A stretch of DNA of 64,000 nt from Thiovibrio sp964588325 (GTDB taxonomy: Bacteria; Desulfobacterota; Desulfobulbia; Desulfobulbales; Desulfurivibrionaceae). Position numbers and translations under genes: made by a program. Each line of letters begins with the position of its first letter. Within the stretch, counting starts at the first letter, position 1. The notes beneath the pieces were generated by a model. That model was not told the DNA's origin, made no database searches, and saw only the letters and a program-made list of their open reading frames with translations. This document shows, one piece after another, positions 29,507-38,528 of this stretch. The stretch is from assembly GCA_964588325.1 (NCBI GenBank), contig CAZPOR010000002.1, positions 213,310 through 277,309 of the forward strand. Direction: 5' to 3'.

Positions 29507-30544
29507 ATGACACTTGCGTCTGATCCGTTTTACAGAAATTGGCATGAGCTTATCATTCCTGAAAGACTGGAAGTAGACCAGGACAGCCATACAAAAAGTT
29601 TCGGCAAATTTATCTGTCAGCCTTTGGAGCGGGGTTTTGCCACGACTATTGGGAATTCCCTGCGGAGGATACTGTTGTCTTCCATCCAGGGGGCGGCTAT
29701 TACATCGGTGAAAATCGATGGCGCCCTTCATGAGTTGTCAACCATTCCAGGGGTTAAGGAAGACGTTACCCAGATCATTCTTAATCTGAAAGAAGTGCGC
29801 TTGAAACTCAATACTCCCGGCTCCCAGGTCGTCCGGATTGAAAAAAACAAGTTGGGTACGGTTACGGCCGGGGATATTCTCTCCGGAGGCAAGGTGGAGG
29901 TTATGAATCCCGATAAGGAGATTTGCACCATCACCGGCGAGGGCGTTTTCAAGGCTGAATTTGAGGTGAAATGGGGCAAAGGATATGTTCCTGCCGAGAA
30001 AAACAAGCCCGAAGAGCAAGTGATCGGGGTAATTCCCATCGATGCTATTTTCACCCCCATTGTCAACGTGAAGTCCCTTGTCAGCCAGGCCCGTGTTGGC
30101 CAGCAGACCGATTACGATAAGCTGACCTTGGAAATTACCACCGATGGCAGTGTGAGGCCCGAGGATGCCTTGGCCTATGCAGCAAAAATAATGAAGGAGC
30201 AGTTGCAGGTCTTTATCGCTTTCGATGAAGAATCTGTTGAACCAGCCATTGATGATGCACGCGTTGACAATCGGTCGCCTGTTAATGAGAACCTCTATCG
30301 CAGCGTGGAGGATCTTGAACTTTCCGTCCGTTCAGCAAATTGCCTCCGTAATGCAGATATCCGTTATATCGGTGAGCTGGTGCAGAAATCCGAGGCGGAG
30401 ATGCTGAAGACCAAAAACTTTGGTCGTAAATCTCTTAATGAGATCAAACAGTTGCTGTCCGAGATGGAGCTTTCGCTGGGCATGAAATTAGAAGGCTGGG
30501 AGCCTCCTGTCGTGTCAGACAAGGTGTCTGAAGAGCAGTCATAA
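29507..30544 (+). CDS. rpoA: DNA-directed RNA polymerase subunit alpha
   Basis: Alpha (345 aa) dimerises to start polymerase assembly, and its C-terminal domain binds UP elements and activators. The N-terminal domain has PLERGFATTIGNSLRRILLS and the C-terminal domain (about 265-330) has the helix-hairpin-helix ELSVRSANCLRNADIRYIGE with KNFGRKSLNEIK. The ATG at 29507 lies 28 bases after rpsD, as in alpha operons generally. Confidence 0.98.
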   Translation: MTLASDPFYRNWHELIIPERLEVDQDSHTKSFGKFICQPLERGFATTIGNSLRRILLSSIQGAAITSVKIDGALHELSTIPGVKEDVTQIILNLKEVRLKLNTPGSQVVRIEKNKLGTVTAGDILSGGKVEVMNPDKEICTITGEGVFKAEFEVKWGKGYVPAEKNKPEEQVIGVIPIDAIFTPIVNVKSLVSQARVGQQTDYDKLTLEITTDGSVRPEDALAYAAKIMKEQLQVFIAFDEESVEPAIDDARVDNRSPVNENLYRSVEDLELSVRSANCLRNADIRYIGELVQKSEAEMLKTKNFGRKSLNEIKQLLSEMELSLGMKLEGWEPPVVSDKVSEEQS

Positions 30545-30563
30545 ATCTGGGAAGAGGGTAGTT

Positions 30564-30950
30564 ATGAGACATAGAAAAGCAGGCAAGAGACTTGGCAGGA
30601 CCACATCCAACCGTCAGGCCATGGTTCGCAATATGGTTACCTCTCTGATCGAGCATGAGAGAATTATAACCACCGCCCCAAAGGCGAAAGAAGTTCGTAA
30701 GGTGGCCGACCAGATGATTACCTTGGCAAAGCGTGGCGATCTTCATGCCCGTCGTCAGGCCTTGTCGTTCATGCAGGACAAAAAAGTTGTCGCCAAGCTG
30801 TTTGATGTTCTCAAGGATGAGTACATGACCCGTGATGGTGGGTATACCAGAATTATCAGAACCGGAAATCGCCTTGGTGATGCAGCCGAAATGGCCATCC
30901 TTGAATTGGTGAATTATGGTGCAGTGAAAGAGGTAAAAGAGGATAATTAG
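30564..30950 (+). CDS. rplQ: 50S ribosomal protein L17
   Basis: L17 (128 aa) closes the alpha operon. It starts MRHRKAGKRLGRTTSNRQAM, has SLIEHERIITTAPKAKEVRK, and the C-terminal DGGYTRIIRTGNRLGDAAEM motif. The ATG at 30564 follows GAAGAGGGTAG. A clear intrinsic terminator 25 bases after its stop ends the ribosomal block. Confidence 0.98.
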   Translation: MRHRKAGKRLGRTTSNRQAMVRNMVTSLIEHERIITTAPKAKEVRKVADQMITLAKRGDLHARRQALSFMQDKKVVAKLFDVLKDEYMTRDGGYTRIIRTGNRLGDAAEMAILELVNYGAVKEVKEDN

Positions 30951-30975
30951 TATAGTCATCCTTATGTGAAACGCC

Positions 30976-31014
30976 AAGCTGGTTTGAACGGATTGTTCAG
31001 GCCAGCTTTTTTTT
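30976..31014 (+). terminator. Intrinsic terminator after rplQ
   Basis: The stem AAGCTGG (30976-30982) pairs with CCAGCTT (31002-31008), with a second inner stem GAAC/GTTC, and runs into a T-run at 31007-31014. This closes the alpha operon and separates the 31-kb ribosomal block from the metabolic genes. Confidence 0.85.
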
Positions 31015-31107
31015 GTCCCGCATTTGTACGCCACTACAGGGTTGCGGTGTTGGGGGTTGGACTATATTGACTGGTGTGTTTTTTGGCAGACAAAAGAGGA
31101 TGCGCAA

Positions 31108-31473
31108 ATGAAGAGTACGGGCATGATCGAGGCGGAGATCAGCGATGCGATCATCAGATTTGAAAAAGAATACATGGGGCGTGGACCCCTTGAAACCAAA
31201 ACGTATATTGTAGATGACATGGTGCTTGTGCGCTTGAAAGGGGTATTGACTAAAGCGGAGTACCAGTTGGCAGGTGCTGCCGATGTTACCAACGGGCGGG
31301 AATTGATTAAACAAGTTCGTTGCACTTTGCTCGAAAAAGGACGGCCATTGCTGGAGGCCGTTATAGAAGGGATTATAGGTAAAAAAGTCAAAAGCTTGCA
31401 TACGGACATTAGTACAGTCACAGGTGAGAGAATAATTTTATTCACTCTTAATTCGGCCCCGGATCTGTTTTGA
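31108..31473 (+). CDS. DUF2294 family protein
   Basis: A 121-aa protein of the DUF2294 type, recognised by its regular pattern: EAEISDAIIRFEKEYMGRGP, then TYIVDDMVLVRLKGVLTKAE, KQVR, and the ending TDISTVTGERIILFTL. There is no signal peptide or membrane segment, so it is probably cytoplasmic. Its biochemical role is unknown to me. The ATG at 31108 with AGAGGA seven bases upstream is chosen. It stands alone between the rplQ terminator and a structured non-coding stretch. Confidence 0.8.
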   Translation: MKSTGMIEAEISDAIIRFEKEYMGRGPLETKTYIVDDMVLVRLKGVLTKAEYQLAGAADVTNGRELIKQVRCTLLEKGRPLLEAVIEGIIGKKVKSLHTDISTVTGERIILFTLNSAPDLF

Positions 31474-31513
31474 CAGCTCTTTTTGTCTTCACATAATTGG
31501 ACGTTTTTTTTTA

Positions 31514-31542
31514 TTGACTTCCGGGGTATCGGAGGGTAAGTT
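31514..31542 (+). promoter_or_regulatory. Possible promoter for a small RNA or purE leader
   Basis: TTGACT (31514-31519) is followed after 17 bases by TAAGTT (31537-31542). The -35 is good and the -10 poor. It would start an RNA near 31549, just before the first hairpin. Confidence 0.3.
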
Positions 31543-31548
31543 TTTGTT

Positions 31549-31641
31549 TAAATAGGTTGAGACTTGGGGGGTGTTAAAAACATCTGCCAAGAAAGGACCG
31601 TACGATATCTGACGTGTTTCTGATATTGTGCGGTTTTTTTT
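31549..31641 (+). ncRNA. Candidate small structured RNA
   Basis: From the putative start near 31549, two consecutive hairpins are followed by T8. The first (31563-31591) pairs CTTGG with CCAAG and GTGTT with AACAT around a small internal loop. The second (31597-31612 with 31619-31634) is a 16-bp imperfect stem with G-U pairs. It resembles a short intergenic sRNA or an attenuator. I recognise no known RNA family in it. Confidence 0.35.
31597..31641 (+). terminator. First intrinsic terminator before purE
   Basis: A 16-bp stem with three non-Watson-Crick positions (31597-31612 with 31619-31634) and a six-base loop runs into T8 at 31634-31641. It can end transcription from the DUF2294 gene or from the putative start at 31549. 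Confidence 0.75.
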
Positions 31642-31703
31642 GCCTGAAACATATCTGATATTTTGTCCAGCCGACTCAAGGGTTGAGTGCGGTTCTTGGA
31701 ATG

Positions 31704-31748
31704 AAGGTCGATGCATCCTTTTTTAAGGATTCTTCGACCTTTTTTTTT
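31704..31748 (+). terminator. Second intrinsic terminator before purE
   Basis: AAGGTCGA (31704-31711) pairs with TTCGACCT (31733-31740 region), with an inner ATCCTT/AAGGAT stem, followed by a run of nine or more T. It lies only 63 bases after the first terminator with no gene between, so it may be an attenuator in the purE leader. Confidence 0.75.
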
Positions 31749-31933
31749 GTATTCACGCAGTTGCCCGGAGCGATTTCCCCGGCCGCCTTTGAACGACGGT
31801 TTTATCAAATACAACGAGCTGCGTATTGATTTGGTGTCCACTATTGACGACCGACCCCATAATGCCGGGTTTCAGAGCTGAAAATGGTGGGTGCGCCAGT
31901 GCACCGAAATACATCCGCACACAGGAGGGAACA

Positions 31934-32434
31934 ATGCAAAGCAAACCACTTGTAGGAATTCTGATGGGCAGCGACTCGGATCTTCCGGTTATGGAAAAGG
32001 CGGGAGCGGTGCTTGCGGAAATGGGCATCTCTTATGAAATGGATATCAGTTCCGCACATCGTCTGCCGGAGAAAACAGCGGAGTATGCGGGTACGGCCAG
32101 AGAGCGCGGCCTTGAGGTGATTATTGCCGGAGCTGGCATGGCGGCGCATTTGGCCGGGGTCATTGCTGCCCACACCACTTTGCCGGTTATCGGGGTGCCT
32201 CTGGCATCAGGAGCCCTGCACGGAGTTGACGCGTTGTACGCCACGGTGCAGATGCCTCCTGGGGTTCCGGTGGCGACCGTGGCGATTGATGGCGCAAAGA
32301 ATGCAGCCTATCTAGCCTGTGAAATTTTATCGATCAAATACCCTGAGGTCGCAGGAGAGCTGGAAAAGTTCAGGGCGGAAACCCGTGCAAGTCTGATGAG
32401 AAAGGCGGCAGAGCTAAAAAAAGACAAAGCCTAG
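31934..32434 (+). CDS. purE: 5-(carboxyamino)imidazole ribonucleotide mutase (PurE class I)
   Basis: PurE (166 aa) converts N5-CAIR to CAIR in purine synthesis. It shows GILMGSDSDLPVMEKA, the ISSAHRLPEKT substrate loop, and GAGMAAHLAGVIAAHTTLPV with PLASGALHGVDALY. These are class I features and need a PurK partner, not present here. ATG 31934 follows AGGAGGGAAC. An in-frame start at 31826 lies in the leader and is rejected. The SulP gene follows closely. Confidence 0.96.
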   Translation: MQSKPLVGILMGSDSDLPVMEKAGAVLAEMGISYEMDISSAHRLPEKTAEYAGTARERGLEVIIAGAGMAAHLAGVIAAHTTLPVIGVPLASGALHGVDALYATVQMPPGVPVATVAIDGAKNAAYLACEILSIKYPEVAGELEKFRAETRASLMRKAAELKKDKA

Positions 32435-32498
32435 TCGTAACGGCACAGTGGGACAGAACAGGTCGTTTAATCGTGGAGACACAAGGGAGATTTTTCTT

Positions 32499-34769
32499 TT
32501 GCTGCTAAAATTGGTTCCGTTTTTACCCTGGCTCAGGGAGTACGACAAGGAAAAATTCAAGGCGGATGCGTTGGCCGGCATTACCGTGGCACTGGTGCTG
32601 ATTCCTCAGTCCATGGCCTATGCGCAGCTCGCGGGCCTGCCGGCGTATTACGGTTTGTATGCTGCTTTTCTTCCGCCGATGGTGGCGGCTTTTTTCGGGT
32701 CGAGCAGGCAGCTTGCCACGGGTCCTGTGGCGGTGGTTTCTCTGGTGACCGCAGCGTCTCTTGAGGCCATTGCCACTGCGGGCAGTGAGCAGTTTATCGC
32801 CTACGCCATCATGCTGGCCCTTATTGTTGGCCTCTTTCAGTTCTGTCTTGGCATCTTCAGGCTCGGACTCGTGGTCAATTTTCTTTCCCATCCGGTGGTC
32901 AGCGGTTTTACCAATGCTGCCGCCATTATTATAGCTACTTCGCAGTTGTCGAAAATACTCGGGGTCGAGGCAGATAAGGCGGAATATCATTACGAAACCA
33001 TTTTTCTTGTGTTGCAGAGAGGCATGCAATACACCCACTGGCCGACATTCGGCATGGCTGTCCTGGCTATCGCCATCATGATGGGGGCGAAAAAATTTTT
33101 TCCGAAAGCACCGGCAATTTTGGCCGCAGTTGTGGTCACCACCCTGATTTCCTGGCTTAGCGGTTTTGAGCGCCACCAGACCGTCTCGCTGGAGGATTTA
33201 CGGTCGCAGGAAATTCAGGAGCTGGTGAAAGAGTTCAATCATGGCGTGGAGAAAATAAGGATTTATAGCGAACAGCGCTCGACGGTGGTCGGCGAAATCG
33301 ATGCGGCAAAAAACAGGGATGGTTTTGACCCGTTGGCGCTTTTGCAAATGCAACACAACAAGGCCGTGCATAGCCTCATGCTTGATGAGGCCAAAGAAAA
33401 GATGCAGGCTGGCAGATCAGCCTTGCGAGCCATGCAACTCAGCGCTGTTCAAACGAAAGATGGGGTTGTTTTTTACCGGAAGGGGGAGACTCCACCGGAA
33501 ATGAAAGAAGATGGCCGGACATGGCGGATCACGGCGGGCAATAATGCTTTGCCGGAAAACCGTTTGGTTCTCAGCGGCGGAGGCGCGGTGGTCGGCAATG
33601 TCCCCCAAGGTCTTCCTTCCCTGCGCTTTCCGGAATTCAACCTCCAGGTATTTTCGCAGCTTTTTTCCTATGCCGCGATTATTTCCCTGCTCGGTTTTAT
33701 GGAGGCAATTTCCATCGCCAGGGCCATCGCCGCGAAAACAGGACAAAAACTTGATGCCAATCAGGAATTGATAGGTCAGGGCCTGGCCAACATCATTGGC
33801 TCCATCAGCGGTTCCTATCCTGTGTCAGGCTCGTTCTCGAGATCAGCGGTGAATCTGCAGGCCGGGGGCAAAACAGGATTGTCGAATGTTTTCAGTGCAA
33901 TTGCCGTTACCGTGACGTTGCTGTTTCTGACGCCCCTTTTGTATCACCTGCCCCAGGCAGTTCTCGCCGCAGTCATTATGATGGCGGTTATCAGCCTTGT
34001 GCAGGTGAAAGGGTTTGTTCATGCCTGGAAGGCGCAGAAGGCGGATGGGATAATTGCCGTGACCAGTTTTTGCGCGACTCTCGTTTTTGCCCCGCATCTG
34101 GACAAGGGAATACTGCTGGGCGTTTGTCTTTCCGTGGCGGTGTTTTTGTATCGAAGGATGCATCCCAATGTGTCAACCCTGGCAATGAGTAACGATGGCG
34201 TGTTGGGCTGCACCGTCGATCACAGCCTCCGGGTGTGCAGTCACATCGCGGTGATTCGTTTTGACGGCACGCTTTTCTTTGCCAATGCCAGTTATCTGGA
34301 CGAACAGGTGTTCCGGATTCGAACCGCCAATCCTGCGCTGAAATTTATTCTTCTGGTCGCTGATGGCATCAATGACATCGATGCCTCCGGTGAAGACGCT
34401 TTGTCCCTGCTGGTGGACAGGGTGCGCCGGGCCGGGATTGGTTTTGCCATGTGCCGGGTCAAGGGGGAAGTGATGGCGGTCATTGAAAGAACCGGGCTTG
34501 CGGACAAGATCGGCAGAGAGATGATCTATGCCGGCGAAGAGGGCGCCTTGCAGGAGATCATCGCCCTGACCCACGATATGACCAAACGTAAAGCATGTGG
34601 CGTGTGTCCGCTGATGACCCATATGCCGACGGTTAACGAGAAAAAAGTGTACGGCGGATGCGGGTCCGCCACGACAACCGGAGTTTTGAAAAAGATGGTT
34701 GAACAGCGGGGCTATTCATTGGGCAAATTGCCCAAGAAGATTGTCGCGGCATTGGCCGCCAGCGTTTGA
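32499..34769 (+). CDS. SulP family anion (sulfate) permease with STAS domain, atypical insert
   Basis: SulP transporters move sulfate or other anions across the inner membrane. The N-terminal signature ALVLIPQSMAYAQLAGLPAY and later GSISGSYPVSGSFSRSAVN are clear, and a C-terminal STAS domain begins near SHIAVIRFDGTLFFANASYL. Two oddities: a hydrophilic insertion of about 130-140 residues (roughly 33165-33580, helical then beta-rich) between membrane segments, and a tail of about 60 residues after STAS with CGVC and GGCGS. TTG 32499 (AAGGGAG nine bases upstream) is preferred to GTG 32448, which has no Shine-Dalgarno. The substrate is inferred. Confidence 0.88.
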   Translation: MLLKLVPFLPWLREYDKEKFKADALAGITVALVLIPQSMAYAQLAGLPAYYGLYAAFLPPMVAAFFGSSRQLATGPVAVVSLVTAASLEAIATAGSEQFIAYAIMLALIVGLFQFCLGIFRLGLVVNFLSHPVVSGFTNAAAIIIATSQLSKILGVEADKAEYHYETIFLVLQRGMQYTHWPTFGMAVLAIAIMMGAKKFFPKAPAILAAVVVTTLISWLSGFERHQTVSLEDLRSQEIQELVKEFNHGVEKIRIYSEQRSTVVGEIDAAKNRDGFDPLALLQMQHNKAVHSLMLDEAKEKMQAGRSALRAMQLSAVQTKDGVVFYRKGETPPEMKEDGRTWRITAGNNALPENRLVLSGGGAVVGNVPQGLPSLRFPEFNLQVFSQLFSYAAIISLLGFMEAISIARAIAAKTGQKLDANQELIGQGLANIIGSISGSYPVSGSFSRSAVNLQAGGKTGLSNVFSAIAVTVTLLFLTPLLYHLPQAVLAAVIMMAVISLVQVKGFVHAWKAQKADGIIAVTSFCATLVFAPHLDKGILLGVCLSVAVFLYRRMHPNVSTLAMSNDGVLGCTVDHSLRVCSHIAVIRFDGTLFFANASYLDEQVFRIRTANPALKFILLVADGINDIDASGEDALSLLVDRVRRAGIGFAMCRVKGEVMAVIERTGLADKIGREMIYAGEEGALQEIIALTHDMTKRKACGVCPLMTHMPTVNEKKVYGGCGSATTTGVLKKMVEQRGYSLGKLPKKIVAALAASV

Positions 34770-34840
34770 GTTGAAAGACAGGCAAAAACGATTTTTTTAG
34801 AAACCGAATTGAAACAATAACAACAGGAGAAACAAAAAAC

Positions 34841-37800
34841 ATGTCCCGAAAAATGGTCACCATTGACGGCAACCAGGCGTGCACCCATGTGGCTTACGCC
34901 ACCAGTGAGATTATTACCATCTATCCCATCACCCCCTCCACTCCCATGGCGGCAGAGTCCGACACCAAGGCGAGTGCCGCCCGGAAAAATATCTGGGGTT
35001 CAGTGCCGGTCGTAACCCAGATGCAGTCCGAGGGCGGAGTGGCCGGATCCCTGCACGGCTCTCTTACCACCGGTGCGCTCTGCACCACCTTTTCCGCTTC
35101 CCAGGGACTCATGCTTTTGTTGCCCAACATGAACAAGATTGCCGGAGAGCTGACCTCCACGGTTTTTCATGTCACCGCCCGCTCCCTGGCTTATCAGGGA
35201 TTGTCCATATTCGGCGATCACAGCGATGTCATGGCTGCCCGCCAGACCGGCTGGGCCATGCTCTGCTCCCAGAATGTCCAGGAGGCCCAGGACATGGCGC
35301 TCATCGCCACCCAGGCAACGCTCAAATCACGCATTCCCTTCATGCATTTTTTTGACGGTTTCCGCACTTCCCATGAGATTCAGAAGATAGAGCAGCTCAG
35401 CGAAGAGGATATGCGGGAGATGATAGACGAGGAGTTGATTCTTGCGCACCGCAAGCGGGGTCTTTCTCCGGATCGCCCCATGATGCGCGGAACAGCCCAG
35501 AATCCAGATGTCTATTTCACCGGACGGGAAACAGTAAACAAGTTTTATAATGCTGCGCCGGGAATTGTTCAGGAAACCATGGACAGATTCGGCAAGTTGA
35601 CCGGCCGCAAGTACCATCTTTTTGATTATTTCGGCGCCCGTGATGCGGAGCAGGTGATTATTATCATGGGTTCTGGAAGCGAGACGGCGCGGGCCACGGT
35701 TGAGCACCTGATCGTCCAGGGCAGGAAGGTCGGACTGATTGTGGTTCGCCTTTTCCGGCCTTTTGATTCTGCCGCCTTGATTGGCGCTTTGCCGGACAGC
35801 GTGAAGCAGGTTACGGTGCTTGACCGGACCAAAGAGCCCGGCGCGGCCGGAGAACCGCTGTATCAGGATGTGCGCACGGTGATCGGAGAAGCGCTTGACG
35901 AGGGCGTTTTGTCTGCGGTTCCGGTTATTTTTTCCGGCCGTTATGGTTTGGGCTCTGCGGAGTTTACCCCGGCCATGGTCAAGGCGGTGTTTGACAACAT
36001 GGGTGCGGCAAGGCCGAAAAACCATTTCTGCGTTGGGCCTGATGATGATGTGGCCTTTACCAGTCTCGCCTATGATCCTTCCTATGACATCGAGGGCAAA
36101 GATGTCTGCCGGGCGATGTTCTATGGCCTTGGAGCGGATGGCACCGTGGGCGCCAACAAGAACACCATCAAGATCATCGGTACGGAAACGGACAACAGCG
36201 CCCAGGGATATTTTGTCTACGATTCGAAAAAATCCGGATCCATCACCACCAGTCATCTCCGTTTTGGCAAGAACAAAATCATGGCGCCGTACCTGATCAA
36301 TAAGGCCAATTTTGTCGCCTGTCATAATTTCACCTTTCTCGATAAGTACGACATGCTGACCAACATCGAGGAGGGAGGCACCTTCCTGCTGACCACGACC
36401 TACAAAAAAGATGAGGTCTGGGGTCATATGCCGGGCAGGGTACAGCAGCAGATCATCGACAAAAAACTTAAATTTTATGTCATTGATGCTCTCAGTCTGG
36501 CCGCGGCCATCGGTCTGGGCGCCAGGATCAACATGATCATGCAGACCGCTTTTTTCCTGATTTCCGATATCATCAGCCAAGATGAGGCGGTGGCCTCCAT
36601 CAAGGGGGCGATTAAAAAGACGTACGGGGTCAAGGGAGACAAGGTGGTGAACATGAACTACGCCGCAGTGGATGCGGCCCTGGAAAATATTGCCCAGGTG
36701 ACAGTGCCGAAAACCGCCGGCGGTCACGCCATTCCTCCCACCGTGCCGGAAAACGCCCCCACTTTTGTCAAGGAAGTCTCCGCCCGCATGATCGAGGGGA
36801 AAGGCGCCTCCATCAAGGTTTCCCAAATGCCTGCCGACGGCACCTGGCCCACGGCGACCACCCAGTATGAAAAACGCAACATTGCGGTGCAGGTGCCCGT
36901 GTGGGAGGCAGAAACCTGTATCCAGTGCGGACAGTGTTCCCTGGTGTGCCCGCATGCGGCTATTCGGATGAAAATCGTCGAAGGCGCGGCCCTGGTCAAG
37001 GCTCCGAAAACCTTGCAGAGCGCTGCCGCAGTGGGGAAGCAGTTTGAGGGACGACGGTGCGTCATTTCCGTCGCCACCGAGGATTGCAACGGCTGCAGCC
37101 ATTGTTTTCAGGTGTGCCCGGCCAGGCATAAGGATGTGGCTGGCAACAAAACCGAGCAGAAAGCCCTGGAAATGGTCGCCAATACCGAGGAAGTCCGGCA
37201 GCGCGAGTCCGGGAATTACGCGTTTTTTCTCTCCCTTCCGGAACTCGATTATGCGGAGGTCAATCCGGCGACCATCAAGGGAAGTCAGCTCATGCGCCCG
37301 TTGTTTGAATATCCCGGCGCCTGTGTCGGTTGCGGGGAGACGCCGTACATCAAATTAGCCACCCAACTGTTCGGTGACCGGATGTACATTGCCAATGCCA
37401 CAGGGTGTTCATCGATCTACGGCGGCAACCTGCCCACCACCCCTTACTGCAAAAGAAGCGACGGCCGGGGGCCGGTCTGGTCCAATTCTCTTTTTGAGGA
37501 CAACGCGGAGTTCGGTCTTGGCATGCGTCAGACCATAAACAAGCTTGGTTCGCAGGCTGTTGAACTGTTGCATGAAGCAGTAGCGACCGGGGGTGTTGAT
37601 AAAAGCGCCATGGATGCATTGCTTGAAGCCCCCCAGAGTAGTCAGCTTGAAATCGAAGCCCAGCGGGAGAGGGTTGCCGAGCTCAAGGAAAAGCTGGCCG
37701 CAGGCGACTTTGCCAAGGCGGCGCAATTGCAGCATGTGGCTGATTATCTGGTGAAAAAATCGGTATGGATCTTTGGCGGCGACGGCTGGGCCTATGATAT

Positions 37801-38413
37801 CGGCTACGGCGGCCTGGATCATGTTCTGGCCTCAGGCGAGAACGTCAATGTGCTTATCATGGACACCGAGGTCTATTCCAACACCGGAGGGCAAATGTCC
37901 AAGTCAACCCCCCGAGCGGCGACCGCCCAGTTCGCCGCAGGTGGCAAACGGATGCCCAAGAAGGATATCGGGATGATTTTTGCCACCTATGGGAATGTCT
38001 ATGTTGCCAAGATATCCATGGGCGCGAATCCGGCTCAGGTGGTCAAGGCGTTCAACGAGGCGGAGGCGTATAACGGGCCATCGCTGATCATCGCCTACTC
38101 ACACTGCATAAACCACGGGATCAATATGGCCCTGGGGCTTGATCAGCAGAAAAAAGCGGTGGCATGCGGGCACTGGCCTCTCTACCGTTATAATCCGCAG
38201 CTTGAGGAAGCGGGGAAAAATCCGCTTGTGATCGATTCTCCAGCCCCGTCAATCCCTTTTGCTGACTATGCCATGAATGAAAACAGATACCGGGCATTGA
38301 AGCTCACTAATCCAGGGATGTTTGATGAGTTAATGAGGCTGGCTCAGAAAGATGTGGATAAGGGCTGGAAATTTTTGCTGGGCAGGGCAATGAGCCTTGA
38401 GCCCGCTCAATAA
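34841..38413 (+). CDS. nifJ: Pyruvate:ferredoxin (flavodoxin) oxidoreductase, single-chain
   Basis: A full-length fused PFOR (1190 aa) that oxidises pyruvate with CoA to acetyl-CoA, CO2 and reduced ferredoxin. Domain I has EIITIYPITPSTPMAAESDT. The ferredoxin domain has CIQCGQCSLVCPHA (about 694) and CNGCSHCFQVCPA (about 749), two [4Fe-4S] sites. The TPP domain has CVGCGETPYIKL, GDGWAYDIGYGGLDHVLASG and TEVYSNTGGQMSK. The ATG at 34841 follows CAGGAG. It is probably the main entry of pyruvate carbon into acetyl-CoA, and a strong terminator follows. Confidence 0.97.
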   Translation: MSRKMVTIDGNQACTHVAYATSEIITIYPITPSTPMAAESDTKASAARKNIWGSVPVVTQMQSEGGVAGSLHGSLTTGALCTTFSASQGLMLLLPNMNKIAGELTSTVFHVTARSLAYQGLSIFGDHSDVMAARQTGWAMLCSQNVQEAQDMALIATQATLKSRIPFMHFFDGFRTSHEIQKIEQLSEEDMREMIDEELILAHRKRGLSPDRPMMRGTAQNPDVYFTGRETVNKFYNAAPGIVQETMDRFGKLTGRKYHLFDYFGARDAEQVIIIMGSGSETARATVEHLIVQGRKVGLIVVRLFRPFDSAALIGALPDSVKQVTVLDRTKEPGAAGEPLYQDVRTVIGEALDEGVLSAVPVIFSGRYGLGSAEFTPAMVKAVFDNMGAARPKNHFCVGPDDDVAFTSLAYDPSYDIEGKDVCRAMFYGLGADGTVGANKNTIKIIGTETDNSAQGYFVYDSKKSGSITTSHLRFGKNKIMAPYLINKANFVACHNFTFLDKYDMLTNIEEGGTFLLTTTYKKDEVWGHMPGRVQQQIIDKKLKFYVIDALSLAAAIGLGARINMIMQTAFFLISDIISQDEAVASIKGAIKKTYGVKGDKVVNMNYAAVDAALENIAQVTVPKTAGGHAIPPTVPENAPTFVKEVSARMIEGKGASIKVSQMPADGTWPTATTQYEKRNIAVQVPVWEAETCIQCGQCSLVCPHAAIRMKIVEGAALVKAPKTLQSAAAVGKQFEGRRCVISVATEDCNGCSHCFQVCPARHKDVAGNKTEQKALEMVANTEEVRQRESGNYAFFLSLPELDYAEVNPATIKGSQLMRPLFEYPGACVGCGETPYIKLATQLFGDRMYIANATGCSSIYGGNLPTTPYCKRSDGRGPVWSNSLFEDNAEFGLGMRQTINKLGSQAVELLHEAVATGGVDKSAMDALLEAPQSSQLEIEAQRERVAELKEKLAAGDFAKAAQLQHVADYLVKKSVWIFGGDGWAYDIGYGGLDHVLASGENVNVLIMDTEVYSNTGGQMSKSTPRAATAQFAAGGKRMPKKDIGMIFATYGNVYVAKISMGANPAQVVKAFNEAEAYNGPSLIIAYSHCINHGINMALGLDQQKKAVACGHWPLYRYNPQLEEAGKNPLVIDSPAPSIPFADYAMNENRYRALKLTNPGMFDELMRLAQKDVDKGWKFLLGRAMSLEPAQ

Positions 38414-38440
38414 TTGTTTTTGATAAAAAAACGTTGGCCT

Positions 38441-38484
38441 CCGGAGTTACTGCTTTATGAACAGGCGGTAACTTCGGTTTTTTT
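38441..38484 (+). terminator. Intrinsic terminator after nifJ
   Basis: CCGGAGTTACTGC (38441-38453) pairs with GCGGTAACTTCGG (38465-38477), with two G-U wobbles and an 11-base loop, followed by T7 at 38478-38484. It isolates nifJ from the GAPDH-like gene. Confidence 0.85.
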
Positions 38485-38528
38485 ATGCTGCAGGCGACCA
38501 TGCCTGCGTGGAGGACGCATAGTCAATC

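Larger units (their letters stand above)
31474..31933 (+). other. 460-base non-coding stretch rich in hairpins
   Basis: No supported gene lies between the DUF2294 stop and purE. In order it contains a promoter-like pair (31514-31542), a stem with an internal loop (31563-31591), a terminator (31597-31641), a hairpin (31671-31692), a second terminator (31704-31748) and then about 185 unstructured-looking bases before the purE Shine-Dalgarno. Two consecutive terminators with no gene between them suggest a small RNA or a purE leader; see the findings. Confidence 0.5.
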
